NCBI GenBank assembly: GCA_934716995.1
Contig: CAKUYO010000006.1
Location: 41,135 to 105,134 of the forward strand
DNA length: 64,000 bases
Direction of reading: 5' to 3'
Source of the DNA: an uncultured Bacteroidales bacterium
Lineage (GTDB): Bacteria; Bacteroidota; Bacteroidia; Bacteroidales; Paludibacteraceae
Shown here piece after piece: positions 25,846-33,590 of the stretch; the stretch's first letter is position 1; each line of letters opens with the position of its first letter. The position numbers and the translations under genes are program-made. The notes beneath the pieces were generated by a model that worked only from the letters and a program-made list of their open reading frames with translations, was not told the origin of the DNA and did no database searches.

Positions 25846-26979
25846 TTATTCTTGGTCGGTATCCATTAATGCCAACAGTTTTTCTTCGTTGGGTAATACG
25901 GCTTTTAGTTGGTCAGGCATAGTCTGATATGTGGCTACTCCCATCGGTTGATTATAGTCTTGCAACAAGTATTCCACATACGAGCGATTTGCTTCTCGGC
26001 ATAGAATGATACCTATTACCGGATTTTCACAGGGTTTGCGTTCATCATCGTTCAGTATGCGCATATAGGCAGCCAACTGCCCCAAATAAGAAGGTTTGAA
26101 TTTGCCCTTTTTCAATTCTACAACCACCAACGAACGTAATTCGCGATTATAAAACAGCAAATCCGCCCATAAATCCTGTTTGAATTTTTCTAAATGAACC
26201 TGATGCCCGACGTAAGCAAAATCTTTACCGAATGTTAGGATAAAATTCTTGATATTCTGCACAATGGTGTTTTCTATCACGCGTTCATCCATATCATCTG
26301 CATTTGCACCCAACTCTTCTACGTTGATAAAATCAAGCAGGTATTCATCTTTGAACATAGAGATGGCTTTGTACGCCTCTTGTTTCTTGGATAGAGTTGT
26401 GATAAAATTATTAGGCATAGTGCCTTGATGGTGGTACAAATCTGCTTTCAGATAATCACGCAGAGTATATTTATCCCAATGATTTTTTGCGGCAGTATGA
26501 ATATAGAAACAGATTTCGTGGTTATTGGAAACCTTGTTGATAATTTCCATGTGGTGACTGAAACTGATGGCAAAAAAATCAGCCCAATCCAAATCGGTCG
26601 CCGCCGGCGACCGATTTACCAGAAGCAATTCACAATCGGTCTGTTCCGACTGATTATCAGACAACTGTAAATCGGTCGCCGACGGCGACCGATTTACAAT
26701 GGGTGCCCATTGCTCATAGAAACGACGCATTTTTTTGATATTCTCTTCCGAAAAACCTTTCAGCCCGGGTAATTCGCGTTGGAGTTGTTCACTAATAGCA
26801 CGGATTGCCCCCGTACCCCACGCTTGATTGCGGGAATTTTCTGATACAAACTTTCCTACACTATAGTACAATGCAAGCAATTGTTTGTTGACTGCTTGGG
26901 CGGCTGCAAGTTGGTTCTCAAGAATTAGTTGTTTTAGCCTTTGAACGGCTTCATTATATTCTAAACTGATTTTATCCAT
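25846..26979 (-). CDS. DUF1016/YhcG-type PD-(D/E)XK nuclease
   Basis: A 377-residue protein of the DUF1016 family found beside many Type I systems. The N-terminal helical domain (residues about 1-90, SVGKFVSENSRNQAWGTGAI) likely binds DNA or a partner. The C-terminal nuclease has DLLFYNRELRSLVVVELKKGKF, the D...E-x-K core, with the Lys following. In the middle, residues about 95-130 are a disordered insert carrying VNRSPSATDL and VNRSPAATDL, each encoded by a DNA palindrome (26591-26617 and 26668-26696). Base composition is AT-richer than hsdR and hsdM, as in hsdS. It sits between hsdS and hsdR, so a role in the RM system is likely but undefined. Confidence 0.88.
   Translation of the reverse strand: MDKISLEYNEAVQRLKQLILENQLAAAQAVNKQLLALYYSVGKFVSENSRNQAWGTGAIRAISEQLQRELPGLKGFSEENIKKMRRFYEQWAPIVNRSPSATDLQLSDNQSEQTDCELLLVNRSPAATDLDWADFFAISFSHHMEIINKVSNNHEICFYIHTAAKNHWDKYTLRDYLKADLYHHQGTMPNNFITTLSKKQEAYKAISMFKDEYLLDFINVEELGANADDMDERVIENTIVQNIKNFILTFGKDFAYVGHQVHLEKFKQDLWADLLFYNRELRSLVVVELKKGKFKPSYLGQLAAYMRILNDDERKPCENPVIGIILCREANRSYVEYLLQDYNQPMGVATYQTMPDQLKAVLPNEEKLLALMDTDQE
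26591..26696. repeat. Two in-frame palindromes inside the DUF1016 gene
   Basis: The arm AAATCGGTCGCCG and its complement form a 27-bp palindrome at 26591-26617 (13+1+13). A 29-bp palindrome lies at 26668-26696 (14+1+14). They differ only at the centre base and one outer pair, and both stay in frame. Confidence 0.9.
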
Positions 26980-27040
26980 ATCGATATATTATTATGCATT
27001 TGTAGTTCGTTTGTTATCAAGGGGCAAGCCCGCTATTCTC

Positions 27041-28180
27041 CTATTCCCCCACCTCTATCTTCCCGCCGAGCAAGCGCGGAAGCAAAAGGTCGCGCTGGCG
27101 GGCAAGAAGCGAGGACTGACGCTGGAGGAGGGAAATTTGTTGCATCATAGGTTTAACAATAGAAACAAATCTCTCAATCATCTCTTGATTATACACAAAT
27201 TTATACTTTGTGATATTTTTCAAAACTATATATGGAATGGCAGTGCCTCGTGAACCTCCTGCATATTGCAATTCAAAATCGGTCTTAAATCGCCAATAGA
27301 GATAATAGATAAAATCTGTTTCATTGACAATAGCATAGGTGCGCTGATACAAATCAAATTTTCCATCGTAGAATTTTGACTTTCCTGTGTTTCCATTGCC
27401 TGCCACCAGAATGGCTTTGCCATCGTAGATATAGTCATCTGACCGATAATCTTGTGCCGAGCAGGAAAAGAAAGGATATTTTCCACTCTCTATGGTTTGA
27501 TTGACATCTTTTTTACCCGTAAATACCTTGCAAAATTTATCTACAGTCTCTACTCTCCACCCTTGTGGCAGTCCGTCCACGATAGGGGTGTTTTCGTGGT
27601 TGGGGAAGCGGAAACGGACGAACCACTCGCGGTAGAGATGCTCTGCCATCTGCTCCAAAAGACGGATTCGGCGGGTGTTGAGGTCTATCAAAGCATCATA
27701 AGCGGACAGGATAGAGGCAATACGACGCTGGAGAGGAATAGGTGGAAGGGAAACTTTGATATTTTTGATAAATTTCAAATCTGCCCTTTGTCTGCCACTG
27801 GCACCCGACATACTATTTGCACATAAGTTCCGAATATATTGCTGCTTGAAGAGATAGTACACATAATCATTATCCGTTATCCCATCAATACCACGGAATA
27901 CAAATAATTCCGTAGAACCGATACCCTTGTCCTCTATTTTTGCCTGTGCTATTTTCCCATTTTCAAGACATGGAGTTATACGAGCCATTAGAGTGTCTCC
28001 ATGTTCAAAACGAGAGCCGCTTTGCCCACTAAATAAAATCTCTGTTTTATTGGTTACATATTTGTTACCGACAATGATTTTGTCAATATCAATCAGCGGA
28101 TATGATTTCCCCTTCTCTAATTTAACGGAAGGATTGCAATTAACAATATCACCTATTCTATTTCCTTCCCAATCTTTCAT
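27041..28180 (-). CDS. hsdS: Type I restriction specificity subunit S
   Basis: A 379-residue DNA-recognition subunit. It has two target-recognition domains: one starts at the N-terminus (MKDWEGNRIGDIVNC, with LMARITPCLENGKIA), the second near residue 195 (PQGWRVETVDKFCKVFTGKKDV). Each is followed by a conserved helical spacer: RRIASILSAYDALIDLNTRRI near 160 and LLQRQSSLLARQRDLLLPRLLGG at the end. The ATG overlaps the hsdM stop by 4 bp (ATGA), so translation is coupled. It is AT-richer than its neighbours, consistent with exchange of specificity modules. No second hsdS or nearby invertase is seen. Confidence 0.96.
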   Translation of the reverse strand: MKDWEGNRIGDIVNCNPSVKLEKGKSYPLIDIDKIIVGNKYVTNKTEILFSGQSGSRFEHGDTLMARITPCLENGKIAQAKIEDKGIGSTELFVFRGIDGITDNDYVYYLFKQQYIRNLCANSMSGASGRQRADLKFIKNIKVSLPPIPLQRRIASILSAYDALIDLNTRRIRLLEQMAEHLYREWFVRFRFPNHENTPIVDGLPQGWRVETVDKFCKVFTGKKDVNQTIESGKYPFFSCSAQDYRSDDYIYDGKAILVAGNGNTGKSKFYDGKFDLYQRTYAIVNETDFIYYLYWRFKTDFELQYAGGSRGTAIPYIVLKNITKYKFVYNQEMIERFVSIVKPMMQQISLLQRQSSLLARQRDLLLPRLLGGKIEVGE

Positions 28181-29889
28181 CCGAATAGTTCTTTTAGGTT
28201 CTGTTCTATTTGTGCCATAGTGGCGGCGGCGTGGGTGTTAAGGTCGGTGAGTTGGGCGTGGAGCGACTGCATCTCGCGCCGGAACTCGTCGGCGGTCATA
28301 CCGTCGTCCTCAATCACGACACCCACATACCGCCCCGCATTGAGCGACCAGTCCTGGTCGGCAATGCCGTCCTCGCCGTCTATCTTCGCCACCTTGCACA
28401 AGCCCGCCACATCGTGGTACAGCCCGTCGGGGAAACGCTCCAGAAGCCATTTTGCCTCCGCTTCCTTGCCGTCACGCCGGTACTCTTGCACCAACTCCCA
28501 GAACGCAGGTACCCCCGTAGCGGCATAGTCCGCATTGGCGGAGTCCTCATAGAGGCGGGAAATCATACCGAGGTTGCGTATCTGCTCGTCGGAGAAAGCA
28601 CGGTGCGCACGGTCTATCTGGGTATAGATCTGCCGGGCATCGATAAAGAGTATCTCGTCTTTGCGGGTCTTGGCACGGTCGAAGAACCAGAGCGTGGCGG
28701 GGAGCGTAACGGTGGAGAACATATTGCTCGGCAGGGTAACCATCTGCGAGATGATGCCGTCCTCTATCAGTCGTTTGCGTATCTCCTGCTCGCTGCCGCC
28801 CGCATCGGAGGCGGAGTTCGCCATTACGAGAGCCGCCTTGCCCGTAGCATTCAGAGCGGTGGCGAAATAGCCTATCCACAGGTAGTTGGCATTGGGTACG
28901 GTCTCGCGCTTGTCGCCCGCTTTCTTGGCGGACTTGGTCTTGTTGCGGGGCACACCGTAGGTATTGAAGCGCGGGTCGGTCAGCACCCTGTCCACCGCCA
29001 CCTCGTCCACGTTGAAGGGCGGATTAGCCATCACATAATCGAATGCCCCGACGGCATTGTAGGGGTCGGCATAGAACGAGTTGGCTTCGGTTATCTCCCC
29101 TCGGACGTTGTTGAGCAGCAGGTTCATCTTGGCGAGTTTGACGGTGTCGCTCTCTTTCTCCACACCGTAGCAGCGGAACTTCATCATCTCGCGGTTGCCG
29201 TTGATACTGCGGTTATGATTGTGCATATAACGGGCTGCCTGCACGAACATACCGCCCGAACCGCAGGCGGGGTCGAGAAATTTCTTGTCGCCCGGTTCGG
29301 GACGCAGCACCTCCACCATATAGCGCACCACCGAGGCAGGCGTGTAGAATGCACCGCCGCCCTGCCCCTCCTCCAAGGCGAAGTTGCCCAAGAAATACTC
29401 GTATATATGTCCGAAGATGTCGATAGATATATCCTCGGGTATGTCTTTGAAGACGCGGATAATCTTGCTCAGCAGTTCGGGTTCCTCGTCGGGGACGAGT
29501 TGCCCGTACACCTCCTTGGGCAACACACCCTCCATGCTGCGGTTCTCCCGCTCGATAGCCTCCATCGCCTGCTTCACAAGGAGGGCTTTCTGCGCATTGT
29601 CAGGGGCGTTGTTGATGGTGTCGAACCGGGCGCACTCCGGCAGAAAGAAACCGCACTGCTCGATAGCGATGTCCTTCATGCTGCGCTCGGTGCGGGTACC
29701 GGCATGGCGGTTGTACTCCGCCTCGATGGCGGTGCGGTGCTGCTTATAGAGAATATCGGCATAGCGCAGGAAGATAAGCCCCAGTATGGGCTGACCGTAC
29801 TTGTTCGCTGCCAGATGGGCACCCTCGCGCAGCATATCCGCCGAGTGCCAGAGGTTGTCTTCCAATTGCTTGAGTTGTTGTGGGGTCAT
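28177..29889 (-). CDS. hsdM: Type I restriction-modification methyltransferase subunit M
   Basis: A 570-residue N6-adenine methyltransferase that protects host DNA with HsdS. MTPQQLKQLEDNLWHSADMLR was chosen as the start because it opens the conserved N-terminal helical domain; the longer frame to 29931 runs into the heptamer array. The AdoMet motif is LDPACGSGGMFVQAARY near residue 208 and the catalytic motif is MANPPFNVDE near 290. It is first in the locus and overlaps hsdS by 4 bp. Confidence 0.97.
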   Translation of the reverse strand: MTPQQLKQLEDNLWHSADMLREGAHLAANKYGQPILGLIFLRYADILYKQHRTAIEAEYNRHAGTRTERSMKDIAIEQCGFFLPECARFDTINNAPDNAQKALLVKQAMEAIERENRSMEGVLPKEVYGQLVPDEEPELLSKIIRVFKDIPEDISIDIFGHIYEYFLGNFALEEGQGGGAFYTPASVVRYMVEVLRPEPGDKKFLDPACGSGGMFVQAARYMHNHNRSINGNREMMKFRCYGVEKESDTVKLAKMNLLLNNVRGEITEANSFYADPYNAVGAFDYVMANPPFNVDEVAVDRVLTDPRFNTYGVPRNKTKSAKKAGDKRETVPNANYLWIGYFATALNATGKAALVMANSASDAGGSEQEIRKRLIEDGIISQMVTLPSNMFSTVTLPATLWFFDRAKTRKDEILFIDARQIYTQIDRAHRAFSDEQIRNLGMISRLYEDSANADYAATGVPAFWELVQEYRRDGKEAEAKWLLERFPDGLYHDVAGLCKVAKIDGEDGIADQDWSLNAGRYVGVVIEDDGMTADEFRREMQSLHAQLTDLNTHAAATMAQIEQNLKELFG

Positions 29890-29942
29890 AAAGGGTATTT
29901 TTTTGATAGGGCTTGGCAAAACCGAACACAAGAGACATATTT

Positions 29943-29991
29943 GTTCTTCGTCCTTTGTTCTTTATTCTTTGTTCTTTGTTCTTTATTCTTT
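29943..29991. repeat. Heptamer array, 7 x 7 bp (GTTCTTT family)
   Basis: Units are GTTCTTC, GTCCTTT, GTTCTTT, ATTCTTT, GTTCTTT, GTTCTTT and ATTCTTT. The right end supplies the last codons and the stop of the lipoprotein gene at 29983. The array occupies the gap before hsdM. Confidence 0.85.
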
Positions 29992-30693
29992 GTCCTCAAG
30001 TCGTTTCTGGTACTTCTCTATCTGGAGCGAGGTGAGACGGATACGGGTCTCGAGGTCGCGTATGTCGCGCATGGTGATGCCGAGGCGGTAGGTGCTCATA
30101 AGGGCTTTTTTGTCGTTGTCGGAGATATAAAAGACCGCACGTGATTTGGATCCGGTGAGGCTGACGCGGATACGTGCTGTAGAATAGACATCCACGAAAT
30201 GCAGACAACGGAGAGCATCGTCCTGACCGAGAGTGAGCGTTTCGTGCCAACCCTCCGCCTCAAAAGCGTGGGTGGAACCGCGGAAGGTATCTTGCAGACT
30301 GTCAACGGACAAAACCACCTCCTGCAAGTCCGCCGGCTTGGCTCCATAGTAGAAGAATTTGACCTCGGTGGAGGCATCATCCCTGACACAGGCTTGTATA
30401 TAGTTGCGGCTTGTATTCTGCGTGGTACGGAGGAGGCGATGGGTGTATTTGCCGTTTTGCTCGTACTGCTCGTTCTTCTCGTACCGGAACTCTTTGATCA
30501 GGGAGTCGGCAACAGGCAAAAGGGTTTGATACAGCGAATCATAGTACGCCAACGAACGCTCCTGCTCCGTAAGGGCAATGCTGTCCTGACGGTGTTTCTC
30601 GGCACGGCGTTCGGCGGCAGTAGGCTGTTTGGGTCCGCAGGAGACAAGAATAAGTAGCAAAAAGACAAGAAAAAGAGGGGCTGTAGTTTTCAT
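29983..30693 (-). CDS. Lipoprotein of unknown function, 236 aa
   Basis: MKTTAPLFLVFLLLILVSCGPKQ is a clear lipoprotein signal with a VSCG lipobox; this ATG is 26 bp below a TAnnTTTG element. The body has a charged helical part (AERRAEKHRQDSIALTEQERSLAYYDSLY), then mixed beta segments (SRNYIQACVRDDASTEVKFFYYGAKPADL, SRAVFYISDNDKKALMSTYRLG) and a C-terminal coiled helix (RDLETRIRLTSLQIEKYQKRLEDKE). No catalytic motif is recognised. The last three codons come from the heptamer array. It is probably an independent envelope gene. Confidence 0.78.
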   Translation of the reverse strand: MKTTAPLFLVFLLLILVSCGPKQPTAAERRAEKHRQDSIALTEQERSLAYYDSLYQTLLPVADSLIKEFRYEKNEQYEQNGKYTHRLLRTTQNTSRNYIQACVRDDASTEVKFFYYGAKPADLQEVVLSVDSLQDTFRGSTHAFEAEGWHETLTLGQDDALRCLHFVDVYSTARIRVSLTGSKSRAVFYISDNDKKALMSTYRLGITMRDIRDLETRIRLTSLQIEKYQKRLEDKE

Positions 30694-30718
30694 AACGCAA
30701 CAAATTACGATTTGCCGG

Positions 30719-30726
30719 CAAAGGTA
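30719..30726 (-). promoter_or_regulatory. -7 promoter element of lipoprotein gene
   Basis: The minus strand reads TACCTTTG. A TTG-type -33 match lies about 20 bp further upstream near 30747. The expected leader is about 19 nt. Confidence 0.6.
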
Positions 30727-30859
30727 CGATTTTTTTTGCAAACAGACAAAATATAGACAGGCAGGCCAATAGAATAATAGCAGTGGCGCGTGCTGCGCAC
30801 ACAATGGTATTGTGCGCCACTGCCCGCCGAAGGCTTACTCTATCGGGATTGACGGCTGA

Positions 30860-30925
30860 ATAACCCAAGTATAACCCAAGAATCACCCAAGAATCACCTA
30901 AGAATCACCTAAGTTTAACCTATGC
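30860..30925. repeat. Tandem array, 6 x 11 bp
   Basis: ATAACCCAAGT, ATAACCCAAGA, ATCACCCAAGA, ATCACCTAAGA, ATCACCTAAGT and TTAACCTATGC lie in the 393-bp divergent gap between the lipoprotein and the SpmA/B-like gene. It is the longest 11-bp array in the window. The rest of this gap holds the two promoters and no coding signal. Confidence 0.88.
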
Positions 30926-31074
30926 TTGTTACCCGGAAGGTAAACGAAACCCAATGGTGCTTTAACGGTGTTTTATACGTTTTGAGGTTGACACGGTTAC
31001 GTGTTTGGCAAAGAGAGGTCAAACTGAATCTACGCTTTTATGACTATTTCTTTGGACGTATCGGCATTTTTTTG

Positions 31075-31082
31075 TAATTTTG
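31075..31082 (+). promoter_or_regulatory. -7 promoter element directly before SpmA/B-like ATG
   Basis: TAATTTTG ends only 4 bp before the ATG at 31087. With usual spacing, transcription would start at or just after the start codon, so the mRNA would be leaderless or the real promoter is elsewhere. Confidence 0.45.
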
Positions 31083-31086
31083 CGGC

Positions 31087-32319
31087 ATGATTCTCAACTA
31101 TATATGGATAGGGCTGATTTTGCTTGCGGTAGTAACGGGTATCGTGCAGGCACTATTCTTCGGGCAGACCGATATTTTCTCGGCTATCCTCAACTCGACG
31201 TTTACCAACGCCAAGACGGGCTTTGAGATTTCGCTCGGTCTGACGGGTGTGCTGTCGCTGTGGATGGGAATTATGAAAATAGGCGAACAGGCAGGCGTGG
31301 TGCGACAGATGTCGCGCGTAGTAACGCCGTTCTTCACCCGTATCTTTCCCGAACTGCCCAAAGGGCACCCTGCTTTCGGGAGCATGCTGATGAACATCTC
31401 CGCCACAATGCTCGGTATAGACAATGCCGCTACACCGCTCGGACTACAGGCTATGCGTGAGATGCAAGAGACAAATCCCGACAAGAGCAAAGCCAGCAAC
31501 TCGATGATCATGTTTATGGTACTGGTTACCAGCGGACTGACGCTCGTACCCGTAAGCATAATGACCTATCGGGCACAGATGGGGGCAGCCAACCCCGCCG
31601 ATGTATTTCTACCAATACTGCTATCCACCTATTTTGCAGCAATGGCAGGATTTATCTCGGTAGCAATTATACAGAAAATCAACCTCTTGGATAAAGTCAT
31701 TCTCGGCACATTAGGCGGACTGACGCTGTTTGTGGGTTTGGTGATATGGGCGGCGATGCGGCTGCCGCAGGAAACCGTAAGCCGCTGGTCAGGGGTGATT
31801 GCCGCCGTACTGCTGTTAGGAGTAATCTGCTGGTTTGTCATTGCGGGGATGGTGAAGAAAATCAACGTGTATGACGCATTCATAGACGGGGCGAAAGACG
31901 GTTTCAAGACCGCCGTGGGGATCATACCGTATCTGATTGCGATGCTGGTGGCAGTGGGTATGTTCCGTGCCGGCGGAGCAATGGATCTGTTGGTAAACGG
32001 CATTGCGTGGCTGTTTGCACGGATGGGACTGAACACGGATTTTGTACCCGCCCTGCCGACCGCACTGATGCGCCCTCTGTCGGGCAGCGGAGCACGCGGA
32101 CTGATGGTGGATGCGATGATGCAATACGGAGCGGACAGTTTTGTGGGGCGGCTGGTGAGCATTGTACAGGGCAGCACGGACACCACATTCTATATACTGG
32201 CGGTGTATTTCGGGAGTATCAACATAAAAGATACGCGGTATGCGGTGGTGTGCGGACTGATTGCCGACTTCTGCGGCATAGTGGCGGCGATACTGCTCGG
32301 GTATTTGTTTTTCCATTGA
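31087..32319 (+). CDS. Nucleoside-recognition (Gate) domain membrane protein, SpmA-SpmB fusion type
   Basis: A 410-residue polytopic membrane protein with two halves. The N-terminal half (IFSAILNSTFTNAKTGFEISLGLTGVLSLWMG, NISATMLGIDNAATPLG) matches SpmA. The C-terminal half (INVYDAFIDGAKDGFKTAVGIIPYLIAML, RPLSGSGARGLMVDAM) matches SpmB. In Bacillus these are spore-maturation genes. In Bacteroidetes the fused form is widespread in non-sporulating cells and probably works as a transporter or membrane-homeostasis factor. ybeY begins 3 bp after the stop, so the two are translationally linked. Confidence 0.9.
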   Translation: MILNYIWIGLILLAVVTGIVQALFFGQTDIFSAILNSTFTNAKTGFEISLGLTGVLSLWMGIMKIGEQAGVVRQMSRVVTPFFTRIFPELPKGHPAFGSMLMNISATMLGIDNAATPLGLQAMREMQETNPDKSKASNSMIMFMVLVTSGLTLVPVSIMTYRAQMGAANPADVFLPILLSTYFAAMAGFISVAIIQKINLLDKVILGTLGGLTLFVGLVIWAAMRLPQETVSRWSGVIAAVLLLGVICWFVIAGMVKKINVYDAFIDGAKDGFKTAVGIIPYLIAMLVAVGMFRAGGAMDLLVNGIAWLFARMGLNTDFVPALPTALMRPLSGSGARGLMVDAMMQYGADSFVGRLVSIVQGSTDTTFYILAVYFGSINIKDTRYAVVCGLIADFCGIVAAILLGYLFFH

Positions 32320-32321
32320 TT

Positions 32322-32765
32322 ATGATACGGTTTCTTACATATAACGAGGCGCAGGAGTTGGTGGCGTTTGACTTGGCAGCACTGGGGTTTTCCGCACGGC
32401 ACATTGAGCGGTGGATACGCAGCGTGGCTGCCGACTACGGGTTCAGCATAGGGGACATTACCTACATCCTCTGCAACGACGAGAAGATACTTGCCGTGAA
32501 CAGGGAGTTTTTGCAGCACGACTACTACACCGACGTGATAACCTTCGACTACACCACCGCTTCCTGCCTGAACGGAGATATCTTTATCTCGGAAGATACA
32601 GTGCGCTCGAATGCCGAGACGGTGGGCACCGACTATCCGCACGAACTGCTGCGGATACTGATACACGGCGTACTGCACCTGACAGGGCAAGGGGACAAGA
32701 CACCCGATACAAAAGCGGAGATGACACGAAAAGAGGACTTGGCATTGGCGAAGATAAAACGTTAA
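32322..32765 (+). CDS. ybeY: Endoribonuclease YbeY
   Basis: A 147-residue zinc-dependent RNase that matures 16S rRNA 3' ends and aids ribosome quality control. The metal site HGVLHLTGQGD near the C-terminus fits H-x3-H-x5-D/H. YTDVITFDY and LNGDIFISEDTV are family blocks. I set the start at ATG 32322, just after the SpmA/B-like stop, because upstream frame residues are antisense-like. Its stop codon falls within the first bases of an AT-rich repeat copy. Confidence 0.96.
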   Translation: MIRFLTYNEAQELVAFDLAALGFSARHIERWIRSVAADYGFSIGDITYILCNDEKILAVNREFLQHDYYTDVITFDYTTASCLNGDIFISEDTVRSNAETVGTDYPHELLRILIHGVLHLTGQGDKTPDTKAEMTRKEDLALAKIKR

Positions 32766-32800
32766 TTGTCGTATAATTAAACGTTAATTTTTCTATAACA
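32760..32800 (+). repeat. AT-rich repeat family copy overlapping the ybeY stop
   Basis: CGTTAATTGTCGTATAATTA followed by AACGTTAATTTTTCTATAACA resembles the copies at 37837 and 61069. The first TAA of the repeat is the ybeY stop codon. Confidence 0.55.
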
Positions 32801-32814
32801 CAAATACAATTGAT

Positions 32815-33462
32815 ATGATGAAATCTTCTTCCGAGTATCGTGCTATGGCACGAGAGAGTTTGAGCGGCGTATGGAACGAGTCCGCAGTGGCTTATCTGGT
32901 CATTATGGCTATTGCCTGTATCTTCAGTGTGAGCAGCGCGGTAGTACCACAAGAGATATTGTGGCTGCAAGGTTCGCTTTCGGGTGTACAAGTAGCGGTT
33001 TCGCTGCTGCTGATTGTGCCACTGACCTACGGTTTCAACAATGCAATGCTGTCGCTTGCCCGTCGCGAGAACAGCGCTCCCGCGAATGATATGTTCGACT
33101 ATTTCAAACGTGATTATTCGCGCAGCGTACCCGCCTTGCTTTTAGCCGCTTTGGCAGAAGTGGGACTCGGTATTATTACTCTGTTTATAGGTACGGTTAT
33201 CCTGCAATATGCTTATGCTATGGTGCCCTATCTGCTACGCGATTATCCCGAACTGACCGCTACGGAGGCTCTTCGTACCAGCCGGGAGATGATGCGCGGA
33301 CACAAGTGGGATCTGTTTGTACTGGATCTGACGTTTATCGGTTGGGGTATTCTCTGCCTGTTTACCGCAGGCATCGGTCTGCTGTGGCTGCAACCGTATG
33401 TAAGTGCCGCTCATGCACATTTCTACGAAGACCTGAAAGCAGAAACGATCGTAGAGGAATAA
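32815..33462 (+). CDS. DUF975-family membrane protein
   Basis: A 215-residue integral membrane protein. It starts MMKSSSEYRAMARESLSG; the second Met could also serve. Hydrophobic segments lie at about 25-45, 57-77, 105-135 and 165-195. The diagnostic C-terminal block SREMMRGHKWDLFVLDLTFIGWGILC and the following YVSAAHAHFYEDLK fit the DUF975 family. No function is established for the family. It follows ybeY by 49 bp and ends before a strong terminator. Confidence 0.85.
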   Translation: MMKSSSEYRAMARESLSGVWNESAVAYLVIMAIACIFSVSSAVVPQEILWLQGSLSGVQVAVSLLLIVPLTYGFNNAMLSLARRENSAPANDMFDYFKRDYSRSVPALLLAALAEVGLGIITLFIGTVILQYAYAMVPYLLRDYPELTATEALRTSREMMRGHKWDLFVLDLTFIGWGILCLFTAGIGLLWLQPYVSAAHAHFYEDLKAETIVEE

Positions 33463-33514
33463 AGGTTACGACCTATTCCGCCATGGGCGGAGTGTGAAAT
33501 AACTGACGCTTTTT

Positions 33515-33557
33515 GTTTCTCCTGCACCATTTGTTTGGTGCGGGAGAAACTTTTTTT
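33515..33557 (+). terminator. Strong intrinsic terminator after the DUF975 gene
   Basis: A 15-bp stem with one mismatched pair, GTTTCTCCTGCACCA with TGGTGCGGGAGAAAC, is followed by seven T. The T-run abuts the -7 element of the pectate lyase gene, so terminator and promoter overlap. Confidence 0.9.
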
Positions 33558-33558
33558 G

Positions 33559-33566
33559 TATCTTTG
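33559..33566 (+). promoter_or_regulatory. -7 promoter element of pectate lyase gene
   Basis: TATCTTTG matches TAnnTTTG, with predicted start near 33573 and an 18-nt leader. The -33 region lies inside the preceding terminator stem (TTTG at 33531-33537). Confidence 0.65.
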
Positions 33567-33590
33567 CGGTACATTTAATGGTACAAAGAA

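Noticed and set aside
26479..26540. Frameshift in the DUF1016 gene
   Set aside because: The frame is continuous from 26979 to 25846, and both domains are complete around the palindromic insert.
27041..28180. Phase-variable hsdS shufflon
   Set aside because: Only one hsdS is present, with no silent partial hsdS, inverted repeats or recombinase beside it.
33474..33492. Fifth dyad element copy at CCGCCATGGGCGG
   Set aside because: Only a short hairpin resembles the element; the AAGATTTATGGC middle and the TTGCC stem-loop are absent.
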